NCBI GenBank assembly: GCA_020635995.1
Contig: JACJYS010000003.1
Coordinates: 244,457-308,456 of the forward strand
Direction of reading: 5' to 3'
DNA: 64,000 bases
Source: Chitinophagales bacterium
Lineage (GTDB): Bacteria > Bacteroidota > Bacteroidia > Chitinophagales > UBA8649
The notes below the pieces were generated by a model. That model worked only from the letters and a program-made list of their open reading frames with translations, searched no databases and was not told the origin of the DNA. Shown one piece after another: positions 16,627 through 25,982 of the stretch; the first letter of the stretch is position 1, and each line of letters opens with the position of its first letter. The translations under genes and the position numbers were made by a program.

Positions 16627-17622
16627 TTATTTCTCGTCTAATTGATATTTTGAAATATCCATGCCAAAGCTTAAACCTTTTTCTATCAGCATAGCTTCTA
16701 TTTCTACTAATGATTTTTTACCAAAATTTCTGAATTTTAATAAGTCATTTGTATTAAATCTTACCAACTCTTCTAAGCTGTTAATTTTAGCCGCTTTTAA
16801 GCAGTTGTATGCTCTAACTGAAAGATCTAAATCTTCTAAATTAGTTTTTAATAGCTTTCTCATTTGAAGTACGTGCTCATCTACTATATCATCTTGATGG
16901 CTGTCAAAATCTTCAAAAGTTATATTCTCGTCAGACACTAACATTAAGTGCTGAATTAATATTTTAGCTGCTTCTTTAACCGCATCTTCCGGGTGGATAG
17001 TGCCGTCTGTAGTAACTTCAAGGTTTAAAGCTTCATAGTCTGTACGTTGTTCTACACGTGTATTTTCTATTGTGTATTTTACATTTTTTATTGGTGTAAA
17101 AATAGAATCTACAGCTATAAAACCTACAGGCTCATCTTCAAACTCATGCTCTTCAGCAGCTACGTATCCTTTGCCTCTTTTTATAGTTAACTCTACTTCT
17201 AAAGTAACTACAGGCTCTAAATTGCATATTACTAACTCCGGATTCATAACAGAATAAACATTAGTATGTTTTTCTATATCGCCAGCCGTAAATTGCTCTT
17301 TATTTTTAATGGTTAAAAAGATTTTGTCAGATTCATTTTCGTCATCTAACACTTTCTTTAAACGTACTTGTTTTAAGTTTAATATTATTTCTGTTAAATC
17401 TTCTAATACACCTCTTACCGTAGAAAACTCATGTTCTACACCGCTTATTTTAACGCCTACAATAGCATATCCTTCTAAAGAAGATAACAATACTCTTCTT
17501 AACGAATTACCAACTGTAACACCAAAACCCGGTTCCAAAGGTTTAAATTCAAAGATACCTTCAAAGTCAGTAGCCTTTTGTAATAATATTTTATCTGGTT
17601 TTTGAAATGATAATAATCCCAT
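16627..17622 (-). CDS. rpoA: DNA-directed RNA polymerase alpha subunit
   Basis: 331 aa. N-terminal assembly domain with GNSLRRVLLSSLEGYAI (about 38-54) and C-terminal DNA- and activator-binding domain with RAYNCLKAAKINSLEELV and LKFRNFGKKSLVEIE. The latter is the surface contacted by Crp/Fnr activators such as the two encoded later in the window. Between rpsD and rplQ, as in most bacteria. Confidence 0.98.
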   Translation of the reverse strand: MGLLSFQKPDKILLQKATDFEGIFEFKPLEPGFGVTVGNSLRRVLLSSLEGYAIVGVKISGVEHEFSTVRGVLEDLTEIILNLKQVRLKKVLDDENESDKIFLTIKNKEQFTAGDIEKHTNVYSVMNPELVICNLEPVVTLEVELTIKRGKGYVAAEEHEFEDEPVGFIAVDSIFTPIKNVKYTIENTRVEQRTDYEALNLEVTTDGTIHPEDAVKEAAKILIQHLMLVSDENITFEDFDSHQDDIVDEHVLQMRKLLKTNLEDLDLSVRAYNCLKAAKINSLEELVRFNTNDLLKFRNFGKKSLVEIEAMLIEKGLSFGMDISKYQLDEK

Positions 17623-17640
17623 TTGATAATTTTTATTTTA

Positions 17641-18246
17641 TTATTTAGAGTAAAGTTCAACTATTAATTGTTCGTTAATGTTTTCAGGTATAAGTTCTCT
17701 TTCCGGCAAAGAAATTAATCTACCTTTCATGGCATGAGGGTCAAATTCTAACCACTCAAATTTGCTTGTTGTAGCTCCTATAGAAGCTTTAATTGGCTCT
17801 AATGATTTAGAACGCTCTCTCACTTCTACTACATCTCCGGGACGTAATTGGTAAGAAGGGATATTTACAACATCGCCATTAACAAGAATATGTTTGTGTC
17901 CTACAAACTGACGTGCTTGCGAACGTGTAGAAGCTATACCTAAACGGTAAACTACGTTGTCTAATCTTGCTTCTAACATTTGCAATAATATTTCACCTGT
18001 TACGCCATCTTTACGAGATGCTTTTTCAAAAACATTTCTAAACTGACGCTCTAACAAGCCGTAGATGTATTTAGCTTTTTGCTTTTCTTTAAGCTGCACA
18101 CCATAGTCAGATAAAGATTTTCTTCTTCTTGAAGAACCGTGTTGCCCCGGGGCATATTTTCTTCTATCAAAGTATTTATCTTCTCCGTAGATTGCTTCGC
18201 CAAATTTTCTTGCTATTTTGGTTTTTGGACCTATATATCTTGCCAT
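17641..18246 (-). CDS. rpsD: 30S ribosomal protein S4
   Basis: 201 aa; primary 16S rRNA binder. Begins MARYIGPKTKIARKFGE without the zinc-binding Cys set of some S4 forms. The S4 RNA-binding domain is at about 91-150: RLDNVVYRLGIASTRSQARQ and HILVNGDVVNIPSY. Confidence 0.98.
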   Translation of the reverse strand: MARYIGPKTKIARKFGEAIYGEDKYFDRRKYAPGQHGSSRRRKSLSDYGVQLKEKQKAKYIYGLLERQFRNVFEKASRKDGVTGEILLQMLEARLDNVVYRLGIASTRSQARQFVGHKHILVNGDVVNIPSYQLRPGDVVEVRERSKSLEPIKASIGATTSKFEWLEFDPHAMKGRLISLPERELIPENINEQLIVELYSK

Positions 18247-18274
18247 TGTATCTTCTTTCTTGTCTTTAAATTAA

Positions 18275-18697
18275 TTATACTCTTCTTCTTTTAGGAGGAC
18301 GACATCCATTGTGAGGTATTGGAGTTGTATCTTTTATTAAAGTAACTTCTATACCACTTGCTGCCACAGTTCTTATAGCAGACTCTCTACCTGAGCCCGG
18401 TCCTTTTACAAACACTTCTGCTTTTCTCATTCCTGCATCATAAGCTGTTTTTGCTGCATCTTCTACTGCTACTTGTGCTGCATAAGGTGTGTTCTTTTTA
18501 GAACCTCTAAAGCCGGCTTTACCTGCCGAACCCCAAGAAATAGTTTCTCCTTGGCTGTTTGCAAATGTTACAATTATATTGTTAAAAGTAGCTTTTATGA
18601 ATACTTTTCCTTCATTTCCTACTTTTACGCTATTCTTTTTAGCTTTTCCTTTTGCAGTGGTTTTACCCTTGCCAGTTCCTTTTTTAGTTGTAGCCAT
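18275..18697 (-). CDS. rpsK: 30S ribosomal protein S11
   Basis: 140 aa with a basic N-terminal extension of about ten residues (KKGTGKGKTTAKGKAKK). The core holds FNNIIVTFANSQGETISW, GPGSGRESAIR and the C-terminal IPHNGCRPPKRRRV signature. Platform protein of the small subunit. Confidence 0.98.
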   Translation of the reverse strand: MATTKKGTGKGKTTAKGKAKKNSVKVGNEGKVFIKATFNNIIVTFANSQGETISWGSAGKAGFRGSKKNTPYAAQVAVEDAAKTAYDAGMRKAEVFVKGPGSGRESAIRTVAASGIEVTLIKDTTPIPHNGCRPPKRRRV

Positions 18698-18726
18698 ATC
18701 TTTTTACTCCTAATTATTATTATTTA

Positions 18727-19104
18727 TTACTTAGTTGCTTTTTTCTTGTTAGCAACAGTTTTTCTCTTACCTTTTCTTGTTCTTGAATTATTCTTAGTAC
18801 GCTGACCTCTTAAAGGCAAGCCTTTTCTATGACGTATTCCTCTATAACATCCAATATCTTGAAGACGTTTAATGTTTAACTGAATTTCTGATCTAAGCTC
18901 ACCTTCTACTTTAATATTGTCGCCAATATGTTTATTAATGTTAGCTACGTCATCATCATTCCATTCGCTAACTTTTTTATTGGGGTCAATACCTACTGCC
19001 TCTAAAATTTCTTGTGCTCTGGTTTTGCCTATACCAAAAATGTATGTTAATCCTATAACACCTCTTTTATTTCTTGGTAAATCTGTTCCTGCTATTCTTG
19101 CCAT
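18727..19104 (-). CDS. rpsM: 30S ribosomal protein S13
   Basis: 125 aa. Signature regions MARIAGTDLPRNKRGVIGLT at the start, and RGIRHRKGLPLRGQRTKNNS near the C-terminus. First gene of the alpha operon, 11 bp after rpmJ. Confidence 0.98.
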   Translation of the reverse strand: MARIAGTDLPRNKRGVIGLTYIFGIGKTRAQEILEAVGIDPNKKVSEWNDDDVANINKHIGDNIKVEGELRSEIQLNIKRLQDIGCYRGIRHRKGLPLRGQRTKNNSRTRKGKRKTVANKKKATK

Positions 19105-19115
19105 TTGTTATAAAT

Positions 19116-19232
19116 TTATCCTTGTCTTTGTTTAAATTTTGGATTCTTTTTGTTTATGATATATAAACGTCCCTTTCTTTTCACAACTTTACAATCAGCA
19201 CTACGCTTCTTTATTGATGCTCTTACTTTCAT
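19116..19232 (-). CDS. rpmJ: 50S ribosomal protein L36, zinc-free form
   Basis: A 38-residue gene read directly from the minus strand: it begins MKVRASIKKRSADCKVVKRK and ends NKKNPKFKQRQG. Only one Cys remains (Cys14), so the zinc ribbon (three Cys and one His) of the standard L36 is lacking, the C-minus form. Located between infA and rpsM, its usual place. Confidence 0.97.
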   Translation of the reverse strand: MKVRASIKKRSADCKVVKRKGRLYIINKKNPKFKQRQG

Positions 19233-19244
19233 AATTCTTGTTTT

Positions 19245-19463
19245 TTATTTATACCTATAGGTAATTCTTCCTTTATTCAAATCGTATGGCGACATTTCTA
19301 CTGCAACTTTATCTCCCGGTAAAATTTTAATGTAATGCATTCTCATTTTACCGCTAATATGTGCTACAATTTCATGACCATTTTCTAACTGAACTCTAAA
19401 CATTGCATTAGATAATGCTTCTGTTATTGTTCCATCTAATTTTATTAAATCTTGTTTTGCCAT
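19245..19463 (-). CDS. infA: translation initiation factor IF-1
   Basis: 72-aa OB-fold protein, canonical length. MAKQDLIKLDGTITEALSNA start, HISGKMRMHYIKILPGDKV and RGRITYRYK-type end (here KGRITYRYK). Binds the A site of the 30S subunit. Two bp after map. Confidence 0.98.
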   Translation of the reverse strand: MAKQDLIKLDGTITEALSNAMFRVQLENGHEIVAHISGKMRMHYIKILPGDKVAVEMSPYDLNKGRITYRYK

Positions 19464-19465
19464 AT

Positions 19466-20266
19466 TTATTTAACTACAATTTCTTGTAGATTTTTATTTT
19501 TTGCGATTTTTCTATCTATAACATCAAAATCGGTTAATAGTTCCGCTTTCTCTTTTTTAACTACAATGTCGTGTTCGTAATGAGCACTTACCTTGCCGTC
19601 TCTTGTTAAAATAGTCCAACCATCTTTATCTTGAACAACATGTCTTGTTCCCAAATTTATCATAGGTTCAATAGCTAAAACCATATTTTCTTTAAGTTTA
19701 GCTCCTTGCCCCCTTTTCCCATAATTAGGCACTTCCGGATCTTCATGAAGTGCTTTTCCAAGTCCATGTCCTACCAATTCTCTTACTACACCATAGCCGT
19801 GTTCTTTTTCACAGTATTGATGTATGGCAAAACCTATATCTCCAACTCGCTTACCTACTACAGCTTGTTCTATACCTAATTCTAATGATTTTCTGGTTAC
19901 ATGAAGTAGTTTTAGTACTTCTTCGCTTATTCCTTGCAAAGCAAATGTAAACGCTTGATCACCATAATATCCATTAAGTAAAGCACCGCAGTCTATAGAT
20001 AAAACATCACCATCTTTAATTTCAACATTATTGGGTATTCCGTGTACTACAGCACTGTTCATTGAAAAACAAAGTGTATTGGGAAACCCATTATAACCTT
20101 TAAACCCCGGCTTAGCACCATGGTCTCTAATGTATTCCTCTGCTAATTTATCTATTTGCAAAGGAGTTACTCCCGGTTTTATGTGTGCTGAAATTTCAGC
20201 TAGTGTGTTGGAAACAAGTAATGAACTTTCACGAATTAATCCGATTTCTTCTTCTGTTTTTATCAT
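19466..20266 (-). CDS. map: methionine aminopeptidase, type I
   Basis: Removes N-terminal Met after deformylation. 266 aa from the start MIKTEEEIGLIRES; an in-frame ATG 24 bp upstream (20290) would overlap secY. Metal ligands lie in LSIDCGALLNGYYGDQAFTF (two Asp), GHGLGKALHEDPEVPNYG (His), LAIEPMINLG (Glu) and AHYEHDIVV (Glu). Between secY and infA as is usual in this phylum. Confidence 0.96.
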   Translation of the reverse strand: MIKTEEEIGLIRESSLLVSNTLAEISAHIKPGVTPLQIDKLAEEYIRDHGAKPGFKGYNGFPNTLCFSMNSAVVHGIPNNVEIKDGDVLSIDCGALLNGYYGDQAFTFALQGISEEVLKLLHVTRKSLELGIEQAVVGKRVGDIGFAIHQYCEKEHGYGVVRELVGHGLGKALHEDPEVPNYGKRGQGAKLKENMVLAIEPMINLGTRHVVQDKDGWTILTRDGKVSAHYEHDIVVKKEKAELLTDFDVIDRKIAKNKNLQEIVVK

Positions 20267-20270
20267 TCTT

Positions 20271-21626
20271 TTAAATAGAAGCCCCAACACTATGTCTTCC
20301 TTTAAGTTTTGATCCTCCCTGCATTAAGCCATCGTAATGACGCATCATTAAATGACTTTCTATTTGTTGTAATGTATCTAAAATTACCCCTACCATAATT
20401 AATAAAGATGTACCTCCAAAAAAGTAAGCAAATCCTGTATTAACACCACCTATCATTGCAAATGCAGGTAAAATAGCTATAAATCCTAAAAATATAGAGC
20501 CCGGTAAAGTTATTCTTGACACTACCGTATCTATAAATTCTTCTGTATGTTTTCCGGGTTTAATGCCCGGTATAAATCCACCGTCTTTTTTAAGCTGGTC
20601 AGCTATCTGCTGCGGATTAACCACCATAGCGGTATAGAAATAAGTAAATACTACTACTAATAAGAATGTAAATATATTGTATAACAAACTCTTAGGATCA
20701 TTAAATGAATTTACAAACCATCCACTTGCATTTTCTCCTGCTATAAACTGGTAAACCACAGAAGGCAAAAACATAATAGCTTGTGCAAATATTATTGGCA
20801 TTACTCCCGATGCGTTTACTTTTAAAGGTAAATATTGTCTATTTCCTCCGGCTTGCATCATTTTGCCACCTTGCACTACATTTCTTTTAGCATATTGTAT
20901 GGCTACTCTTCTTGTAGCTTGTACTAAAGCTATACTTACTAATATAATAATGAAAAGTATTACTAATTCAAATATAAATATTACTAAGCCTCCACCGCTG
21001 GCTCCAAATCTTGCAGTAAGTTCTGCTAAGAAAGAACCCGGCAAACCTGCCATAATACCAATCATAATTAATAATGAAATACCATTTCCTATTCCATTAT
21101 CTGTAATTTTTTCTCCTAACCACATGGCAAATAATGTACCTGCGGTTAAAACTATCATGGCTGTAAGCGTAAACAATACCGGTGAAAATCCTTCTACTAT
21201 GCTTATTCCATTATTATTTAAAAGAGTAAGGTATCCTGCACCTTGCACCATTGTTACAACTATTGTTAAATATCTTGTAATTTGGTTTATTTGGCGTGTA
21301 CCACTCTCTCCTTCTTTCTGCAATTTTTGGAAATAAGGTACAGCTATAGTTAATAACTGTACGGCAATTGAAGCAGAGATATAAGGCATAATTCCTAATG
21401 CCATTATAGACGCTCTACTAAAAGCACCTCCCGCAAAAACATTTACCATTCCTAAAATACCATTTTGAGCCCTATCTGCTAAAGCGTCAAGGCTTGTAGG
21501 GTCAACACCAGGAATAACAATGTAAGAACCTATTCTATAAACCAATACTAATAGTAAGGTGTAAAGAATCTTGTTTCTAAGTTCTTCTATTGAAAAAATG
21601 TTTTTTATGGTTTCAATAAATTTCAC
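20271..21626 (-). CDS. secY: protein translocase subunit SecY
   Basis: Central channel of the Sec translocon, 451 aa with ten predicted membrane helices. Start MKFIETIKNIFSIEELRNK; GVDPTSLDALADRAQNGILG is the plug-side segment, and GGFIPGIKPGKHTEEFID matches the conserved cytoplasmic loop. Ends GRHSVGASI. The gene follows rplO by 14 bp. Confidence 0.98.
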   Translation of the reverse strand: MKFIETIKNIFSIEELRNKILYTLLLVLVYRIGSYIVIPGVDPTSLDALADRAQNGILGMVNVFAGGAFSRASIMALGIMPYISASIAVQLLTIAVPYFQKLQKEGESGTRQINQITRYLTIVVTMVQGAGYLTLLNNNGISIVEGFSPVLFTLTAMIVLTAGTLFAMWLGEKITDNGIGNGISLLIMIGIMAGLPGSFLAELTARFGASGGGLVIFIFELVILFIIILVSIALVQATRRVAIQYAKRNVVQGGKMMQAGGNRQYLPLKVNASGVMPIIFAQAIMFLPSVVYQFIAGENASGWFVNSFNDPKSLLYNIFTFLLVVVFTYFYTAMVVNPQQIADQLKKDGGFIPGIKPGKHTEEFIDTVVSRITLPGSIFLGFIAILPAFAMIGGVNTGFAYFFGGTSLLIMVGVILDTLQQIESHLMMRHYDGLMQGGSKLKGRHSVGASI

Positions 21627-21640
21627 AGTATCCGTTTATT

Positions 21641-22090
21641 TTATTTAATTTCTGTAAAACTTCCACCTGCTTTTTCAACTTTTTCTTGAGCTGATTTGCT
21701 GATAGCGTGTGCAGAAATATTTAATTTAGTTTTCAATTCGCCATTACCTAATACTTTAACTAATTTAGATTTTTGTATAATATTCTTCTCAGTTAAAAAT
21801 TCTATATTAATGGTATCTACTTTATATTTATCGGCATAATATTGAAGCTGACCTACGTTTAGTGCTTCATAATCTGTTCTATTAATATTTTTAAACCCTC
21901 TTTTAGGTATTCTTCTTTGAAGTGGCATTTGTCCTCCTTCAAATCCAAATTTACGAGAGTATCCTGAACGAGATTGAGCTCCTTTATGACCTTTTTTAGA
22001 TGTTCCACCTTTTCCAGAGCCTTGTCCTCTACCTACTCTTTTAGAATTGTGTGTAGAACCTTTTGCAGGTTTTAAGTTACTTAAATTCAT
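21641..22090 (-). CDS. rplO: 50S ribosomal protein L15
   Basis: 149 aa. The Gly/Lys/Arg-rich N-terminus KRVGRGQGSGKGGTSKKGHK, followed by RSGYSRKFGFEGGQMPLQRR, is typical of L15, which buries this tail in 23S rRNA. Confidence 0.98.
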   Translation of the reverse strand: MNLSNLKPAKGSTHNSKRVGRGQGSGKGGTSKKGHKGAQSRSGYSRKFGFEGGQMPLQRRIPKRGFKNINRTDYEALNVGQLQYYADKYKVDTINIEFLTEKNIIQKSKLVKVLGNGELKTKLNISAHAISKSAQEKVEKAGGSFTEIK

Positions 22091-22092
22091 AG

Positions 22093-22272
22093 TTATATTT
22101 CTTCTACTTTTAATAAATGGGCAACTTTGTTTATCATACCTTTTATTTGTGGGGTACTTTCAAACTCATTGCTTTGTCCTATTCTTCTAAGCCCTAAAGC
22201 TTGCATTGTAGCTTTTTGATCTTTAGGTCTTTTTATAATACTCTTTACTTGTGTTACTTTAAATTTTGCCAT
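22093..22272 (-). CDS. rpmD: 50S ribosomal protein L30
   Basis: A 59-aa gene read from the minus strand, starting MAKFKVTQVKSIIKRPKDQK and continuing ATMQALGLRRIGQSNEFEST. This matches L30 in length and in the SxIxRPxxQKxTLxALGLR-type core. It lies between rpsE (5 bp upstream) and rplO (2 bp). Confidence 0.97.
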   Translation of the reverse strand: MAKFKVTQVKSIIKRPKDQKATMQALGLRRIGQSNEFESTPQIKGMINKVAHLLKVEEI

Positions 22273-22277
22273 GACTC

Positions 22278-22793
22278 TTATCCGTTAAATACTTTCTTCA
22301 ATGATACTTTTCTATCTTTTGCTACTGAATAAGGATCTCTAAGTTTTAACAAAGCATCTACAGTAGCTCTAATAACGTTTGCAGGATTGTTTGAACCTTT
22401 AGATTTTCCTAATACATCATGTACGCCTGCTGCTTCTAATACAGCTCTCATTCCACCACCTGCTATTACTCCTGTACCTTCAGATGCCGGACGCATTAAT
22501 ACTTTTGCGGCTCCAAATTTTCCATCTTGCTCATGAGGTATTGTTCCTTTTAATATTGGAACTTTAACTAAGTTCTTTTTAGCATCGTCCACAGCTTTTT
22601 GAATAGCTTCTGTTACTTCTCTTGCTTTTCCCATTCCATGTCCTACTACGCCTGCACCATCGCCTACTACTACTAAAGCTGAGAAACCGAAAGTTCTACC
22701 ACCTTTAGTAACTTTTGCTACTCTTCTTATGCTTACAACTTTCTCTTTTAAATCTAATTCAGATGCTCTTATTATAAATGATTTTCCTGCCAT
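22278..22793 (-). CDS. rpsE: 30S ribosomal protein S5
   Basis: 171 aa; double-stranded RNA-binding domain with RRVAKVTKGGRTFGFSALVV and GHGMGKAREVTEAIQKA, then LMRPASEGTGVIAGGGMRAV. Involved in decoding fidelity. Confidence 0.98.
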   Translation of the reverse strand: MAGKSFIIRASELDLKEKVVSIRRVAKVTKGGRTFGFSALVVVGDGAGVVGHGMGKAREVTEAIQKAVDDAKKNLVKVPILKGTIPHEQDGKFGAAKVLMRPASEGTGVIAGGGMRAVLEAAGVHDVLGKSKGSNNPANVIRATVDALLKLRDPYSVAKDRKVSLKKVFNG

Positions 22794-22809
22794 TTTATTC
22801 TTTTGTTTT

Positions 22810-23160
22810 CTAGAATTTTAATCCGTTTTCTTTTGCTCCTTCTGCTAAGGCTTTTACTCTTCCTTGAAATCTGTATCCGTTTCTGTCAAATACTACTTCG
22901 CTTATATTTACAGCTTTAGCTTTATCTGCTAATATTTTTCCTACTGCTATAGATTGCTCTACTTTAGTACCACCAGAAACAGCTGCATCTTTAGAAGAAG
23001 CTGACGCTAATGTATGTCCGGCTAAATCATCTATTAATTGAGCATAAATTGCCTTGTTACTTCTAAAAACACTAAGTCTAGGTCTTTCAGCAGTACCAGC
23101 AACTTTTTTTCTAATGCCGTGTTTAATTCTTTCTCTACGTTTAATATTACTAATTCCCAT
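22810..23160 (-). CDS. rplR: 50S ribosomal protein L18
   Basis: 116 aa; 5S rRNA-binding protein with RPRLSVFRSNKAIYAQLIDD (about 27-46) and the C-terminal FDRNGYRFQGRVKALAEGAK segment. Confidence 0.98.
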   Translation of the reverse strand: MGISNIKRRERIKHGIRKKVAGTAERPRLSVFRSNKAIYAQLIDDLAGHTLASASSKDAAVSGGTKVEQSIAVGKILADKAKAVNISEVVFDRNGYRFQGRVKALAEGAKENGLKF

Positions 23161-23166
23161 TTTGGC

Positions 23167-23718
23167 TTATTTTTTAGCAGATTTACCTTCTTTTCTTCTA
23201 ATATATTCTCCTTTAAAGCGAATACCTTTTCCTTTATATGGTTCAATTTTTCTAACAGACTTAATTCTTGCTGCTATTTGACCTATAAGTTGTTTATCGT
23301 TACTTTCTAAAGTAACTAAAGGTGCTTTCCCTTTTTCCATTGCAGCCTGTACTTTAACTTCTTCCGGAAGTAAAAATACTACCGGGTGAGAATATCCAAC
23401 TGCAATTTCTAATACTTGACCTGTAGCTTGAGCTCTAAAACCAACACCCACAAGCTCTAATTCTTTTTTATATCCATTAGAAACACCTTCTACCATATTG
23501 GCTACTAAGGCTCTTGTTAAACCATGTAGTGCTTTGTGGCGAATTTGATTTGTTGGTCTTTCAACTGTTAACTTGCCGTCTTCAACTTTGATTTTCATAT
23601 CTCTGTCTATTGCCTGAGTTAATGCTCCTCTTTTACCTTTTACGGTAAGTAAAGAACCCTCTTGCTTAACTTCAACACCCTGTGGCAAAGTGATTACTGC
23701 ATTTCCTATTCTAGACAT
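23167..23718 (-). CDS. rplF: 50S ribosomal protein L6
   Basis: 183 aa, two repeated domains. Start MSRIGNAVITLPQGVEV; C-terminal signature IEPYKGKGIRFKGEYIRRKE, the L6 hallmark PYKGKGIR. Confidence 0.98.
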   Translation of the reverse strand: MSRIGNAVITLPQGVEVKQEGSLLTVKGKRGALTQAIDRDMKIKVEDGKLTVERPTNQIRHKALHGLTRALVANMVEGVSNGYKKELELVGVGFRAQATGQVLEIAVGYSHPVVFLLPEEVKVQAAMEKGKAPLVTLESNDKQLIGQIAARIKSVRKIEPYKGKGIRFKGEYIRRKEGKSAKK

Positions 23719-23742
23719 GTTTCTAAATTTTCTTTTGTTTTA

Positions 23743-24144
23743 TTAATATACTTTACACAAAACTTCTCCACCTACGTTCAAGTCTCGGGCTTCTTTATCT
23801 GTCATTACACCTCTTGATGTTGACACGATAGCTATTCCCAATCCGTTTAAAACGTGTGGCAAATCGTTAGAACCTTTAAACATTCTTTTACCTGGTTTTG
23901 AAGCTCTTTGAATAGATCGCATAACGGGTTTGTTATTGCCATCATATTTTAAAGCTATCATTATTTTACCTTGACCACCAAAAGCTTCATCTTCAAACTT
24001 ATATTTTAAGATGTAACCTTGATCGTAAAGAATTTCTGTTATTCTTTTCTTTAAATTAGATGCCGGTATCTCAACTGTTCTGTGTTGAGCCATTTGTGCG
24101 TTTCTAATTCTTGTTAAATAATCCGATATTGTATCAAAATACAT
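23743..24144 (-). CDS. rpsH: 30S ribosomal protein S8
   Basis: 133 aa from MYFDTISDYLTRIRNAQMA; the frame is open 57 bp further upstream, but that would overlap rpsN and lacks family similarity. C-terminal GIAIVSTSRGVMTDKEARD is the S8 signature (usually GLxILSTSKGVMTDxxAR). Key 16S rRNA central-domain binder and, in many bacteria, a translational repressor of the spc operon. Confidence 0.97.
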   Translation of the reverse strand: MYFDTISDYLTRIRNAQMAQHRTVEIPASNLKKRITEILYDQGYILKYKFEDEAFGGQGKIMIALKYDGNNKPVMRSIQRASKPGKRMFKGSNDLPHVLNGLGIAIVSTSRGVMTDKEARDLNVGGEVLCKVY

Positions 24145-24163
24145 TGTATATTGTTTTTTATTA

Positions 24164-24433
24164 TTACCAACTTGCTTTTGTAACACCAGGTATTTTACCA
24201 CTTGATGCTAACTCTCTAAATGTTACTCTACTTATACCAAAATAACGGATATAACCTTTTGGTCTTCCTGTTAATCCACATCTGTTTTTTAAACGTACTG
24301 GCGATGCGTTTTTTGGTAATTTATCTAAAGCTTCATAGTCTCCAGCTTCTTTTAATGCTTTTCTTTTTTCAGCATATCTGGCTACTAATCTTTCTCTTTT
24401 TACTTGTCTTGCTATTATTGATTTTTTAGACAT
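24164..24433 (-). CDS. rpsN: 30S ribosomal protein S14, zinc-free long form
   Basis: 89 aa. LKNRCGLTGRPKGYIRYFGI and SRVTFRELASSGKIPGVTKA mark S14. Only one Cys and no CxxC pairs, so this is the C-minus type, in line with the zinc-free L36. Confidence 0.98.
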   Translation of the reverse strand: MSKKSIIARQVKRERLVARYAEKRKALKEAGDYEALDKLPKNASPVRLKNRCGLTGRPKGYIRYFGISRVTFRELASSGKIPGVTKASW

Positions 24434-24445
24434 AATCCTCTCTTA

Positions 24446-24994
24446 TTATTTTTTAAATGGCAAACCAATTAGTTTTAACAATTCCATAGCTTCTTGATCT
24501 GTTTTAGCAGTTGTTACTATTGTAATATTAAAACCACTAATGTTTTTCACTTTATCAATATCTATTTCCGGAAATATAATTTGCTCTGTTATTCCAAAGT
24601 TATAGTTTCCTCTTCCGTCAAATCCTTTATTGTTAATTCCTTGAAAGTCTCTTACCCTTGGTAATGCTACAGAAATTAAACGATCTAAAAATTCGTACAT
24701 TTTATCTCTTCTTAAAGTTACTTTTGAGCCTATTGGCATATTTTCTCTTAACTTAAAGTTTGAGATAGCTTTTTTAGATAAGGTAGCTACTGCTTTTTGT
24801 CCTGCTATTTCAGACATTTCTTGTACAGCTACATCAACTAATTTTTTATCGCTAACGGCACCGTCAACACCTTGGTTTAGTGAAATTTTCACTATTTTAG
24901 GTACTGCCATTATTGAAGTGTATCCAAATTTCTCTTTTAAAGCCGGTACTACTTCTTCTAAATACTGTTTTTGTAAACGTGGTGTATAACTCAT
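24446..24994 (-). CDS. rplE: 50S ribosomal protein L5
   Basis: 182 aa; 5S rRNA binder. VPKIVKISLNQGVDGAVSD, PIGSKVTLRRDKMYEFLDRL and GNYNFGITEQIIFPEIDID segments are typical. Confidence 0.98.
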   Translation of the reverse strand: MSYTPRLQKQYLEEVVPALKEKFGYTSIMAVPKIVKISLNQGVDGAVSDKKLVDVAVQEMSEIAGQKAVATLSKKAISNFKLRENMPIGSKVTLRRDKMYEFLDRLISVALPRVRDFQGINNKGFDGRGNYNFGITEQIIFPEIDIDKVKNISGFNITIVTTAKTDQEAMELLKLIGLPFKK

Positions 24995-24996
24995 AA

Positions 24997-25329
24997 TTAA
25001 ATTACTCCTCCTGATTTCTTAGCAATTCTTTCTACTTTTCCGCCTTCTCTTTTAATGCCTACTCTTGTAGGTTTTCCAGATTTAGGATCTATTAATGAAA
25101 CATTTGAAATGTGTATAGAAGCCTCAGTAGAAATTATTCCACCGTCAGGATTCTTAGCACTTGGTTTTGTATGTTTCTTAACCACGGCAACATCTTCAAC
25201 AATAATTCTTGAAACTTCCGGCAAAACTTCTAATACTTTACCTTCTTTTCCTTTATCATTTCCTGCTATAACAACTACTTTGTCGCCTTTCTTAATTTTA
25301 AACTTAGGTTCAAATCTTTTCTTACTCAT
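24997..25329 (-). CDS. rplX: 50S ribosomal protein L24
   Basis: 110 aa; KOW motif KIKKGDKVVVIAGNDKGKEG (residues about 11-30). Assembly initiator of the large subunit. Confidence 0.98.
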   Translation of the reverse strand: MSKKRFEPKFKIKKGDKVVVIAGNDKGKEGKVLEVLPEVSRIIVEDVAVVKKHTKPSAKNPDGGIISTEASIHISNVSLIDPKSGKPTRVGIKREGGKVERIAKKSGGVI

Positions 25330-25340
25330 CGTTCTAAATA

Positions 25341-25709
25341 TTAAATAACTTCTGGAGCTAACGCTACAATTTTCATATAATCTTTGTATCTCAACTCACG
25401 AGCTACAGGTCCAAAAATACGTGTTCCTCTCATTTCATCTTGAGCATTTAACAATACTACTGCATTGTCGTCAAAACGAATATGGGAACCGTCTGCTCTT
25501 TTAATGGCTTTTTTTGTTCTAACAACTACAGCTTTATGTACTGTACCTTTTTTAGCGTTGCCGTTTGGCAATGCTTTTTTTACAGATACTACTACTTTAT
25601 CGCCTATTGATGCATATCTTCTTTTTGAACCGCCTAGTACTTTTATTACCAGCACTTCTTTTGCACCACTATTGTCTGCAACACTTGCTCTTGATTCTTG
25701 TTGTAACAT
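25341..25709 (-). CDS. rplN: 50S ribosomal protein L14
   Basis: 122 aa, invariant length. MLQQESRASVADNSGAKEVL start and IFGPVARELRYKDYMKIVAL near the end. First gene of the spc operon. Confidence 0.98.
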   Translation of the reverse strand: MLQQESRASVADNSGAKEVLVIKVLGGSKRRYASIGDKVVVSVKKALPNGNAKKGTVHKAVVVRTKKAIKRADGSHIRFDDNAVVLLNAQDEMRGTRIFGPVARELRYKDYMKIVALAPEVI

Positions 25710-25710
25710 A

Positions 25711-25974
25711 TTATTTAGCTCTTTCTATTATTTCAACTAATCTCCATCTCTTCTTTTTGCTGAGAGGTCTTGTTTCCATTATTTTCACAAGATCTCCTTC
25801 ATTGCACTCGTTATTCTCGTCATGTGCAGTGTATTTTTTGCTTTTTTTCAAAAACTTGCCATACATAGGGTGAATAACTTTTCTTTCTACCACAACGGTA
25901 ATGGTTTTATCCATTTTATTGCTGGTAACTATCCCCGATCTTGTCTTTCTTAATTTTCTTTCTACTGTTTCCAT
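25711..25974 (-). CDS. rpsQ: 30S ribosomal protein S17
   Basis: 87 aa, OB fold. GIVTSNKMDKTITVVVERKV, HPMYGKFLKKSKKYTAHDE and ETRPLSKKKRWRLVEI are the expected segments. Confidence 0.98.
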   Translation of the reverse strand: METVERKLRKTRSGIVTSNKMDKTITVVVERKVIHPMYGKFLKKSKKYTAHDENNECNEGDLVKIMETRPLSKKKRWRLVEIIERAK

Positions 25975-25982
25975 TAATCCTT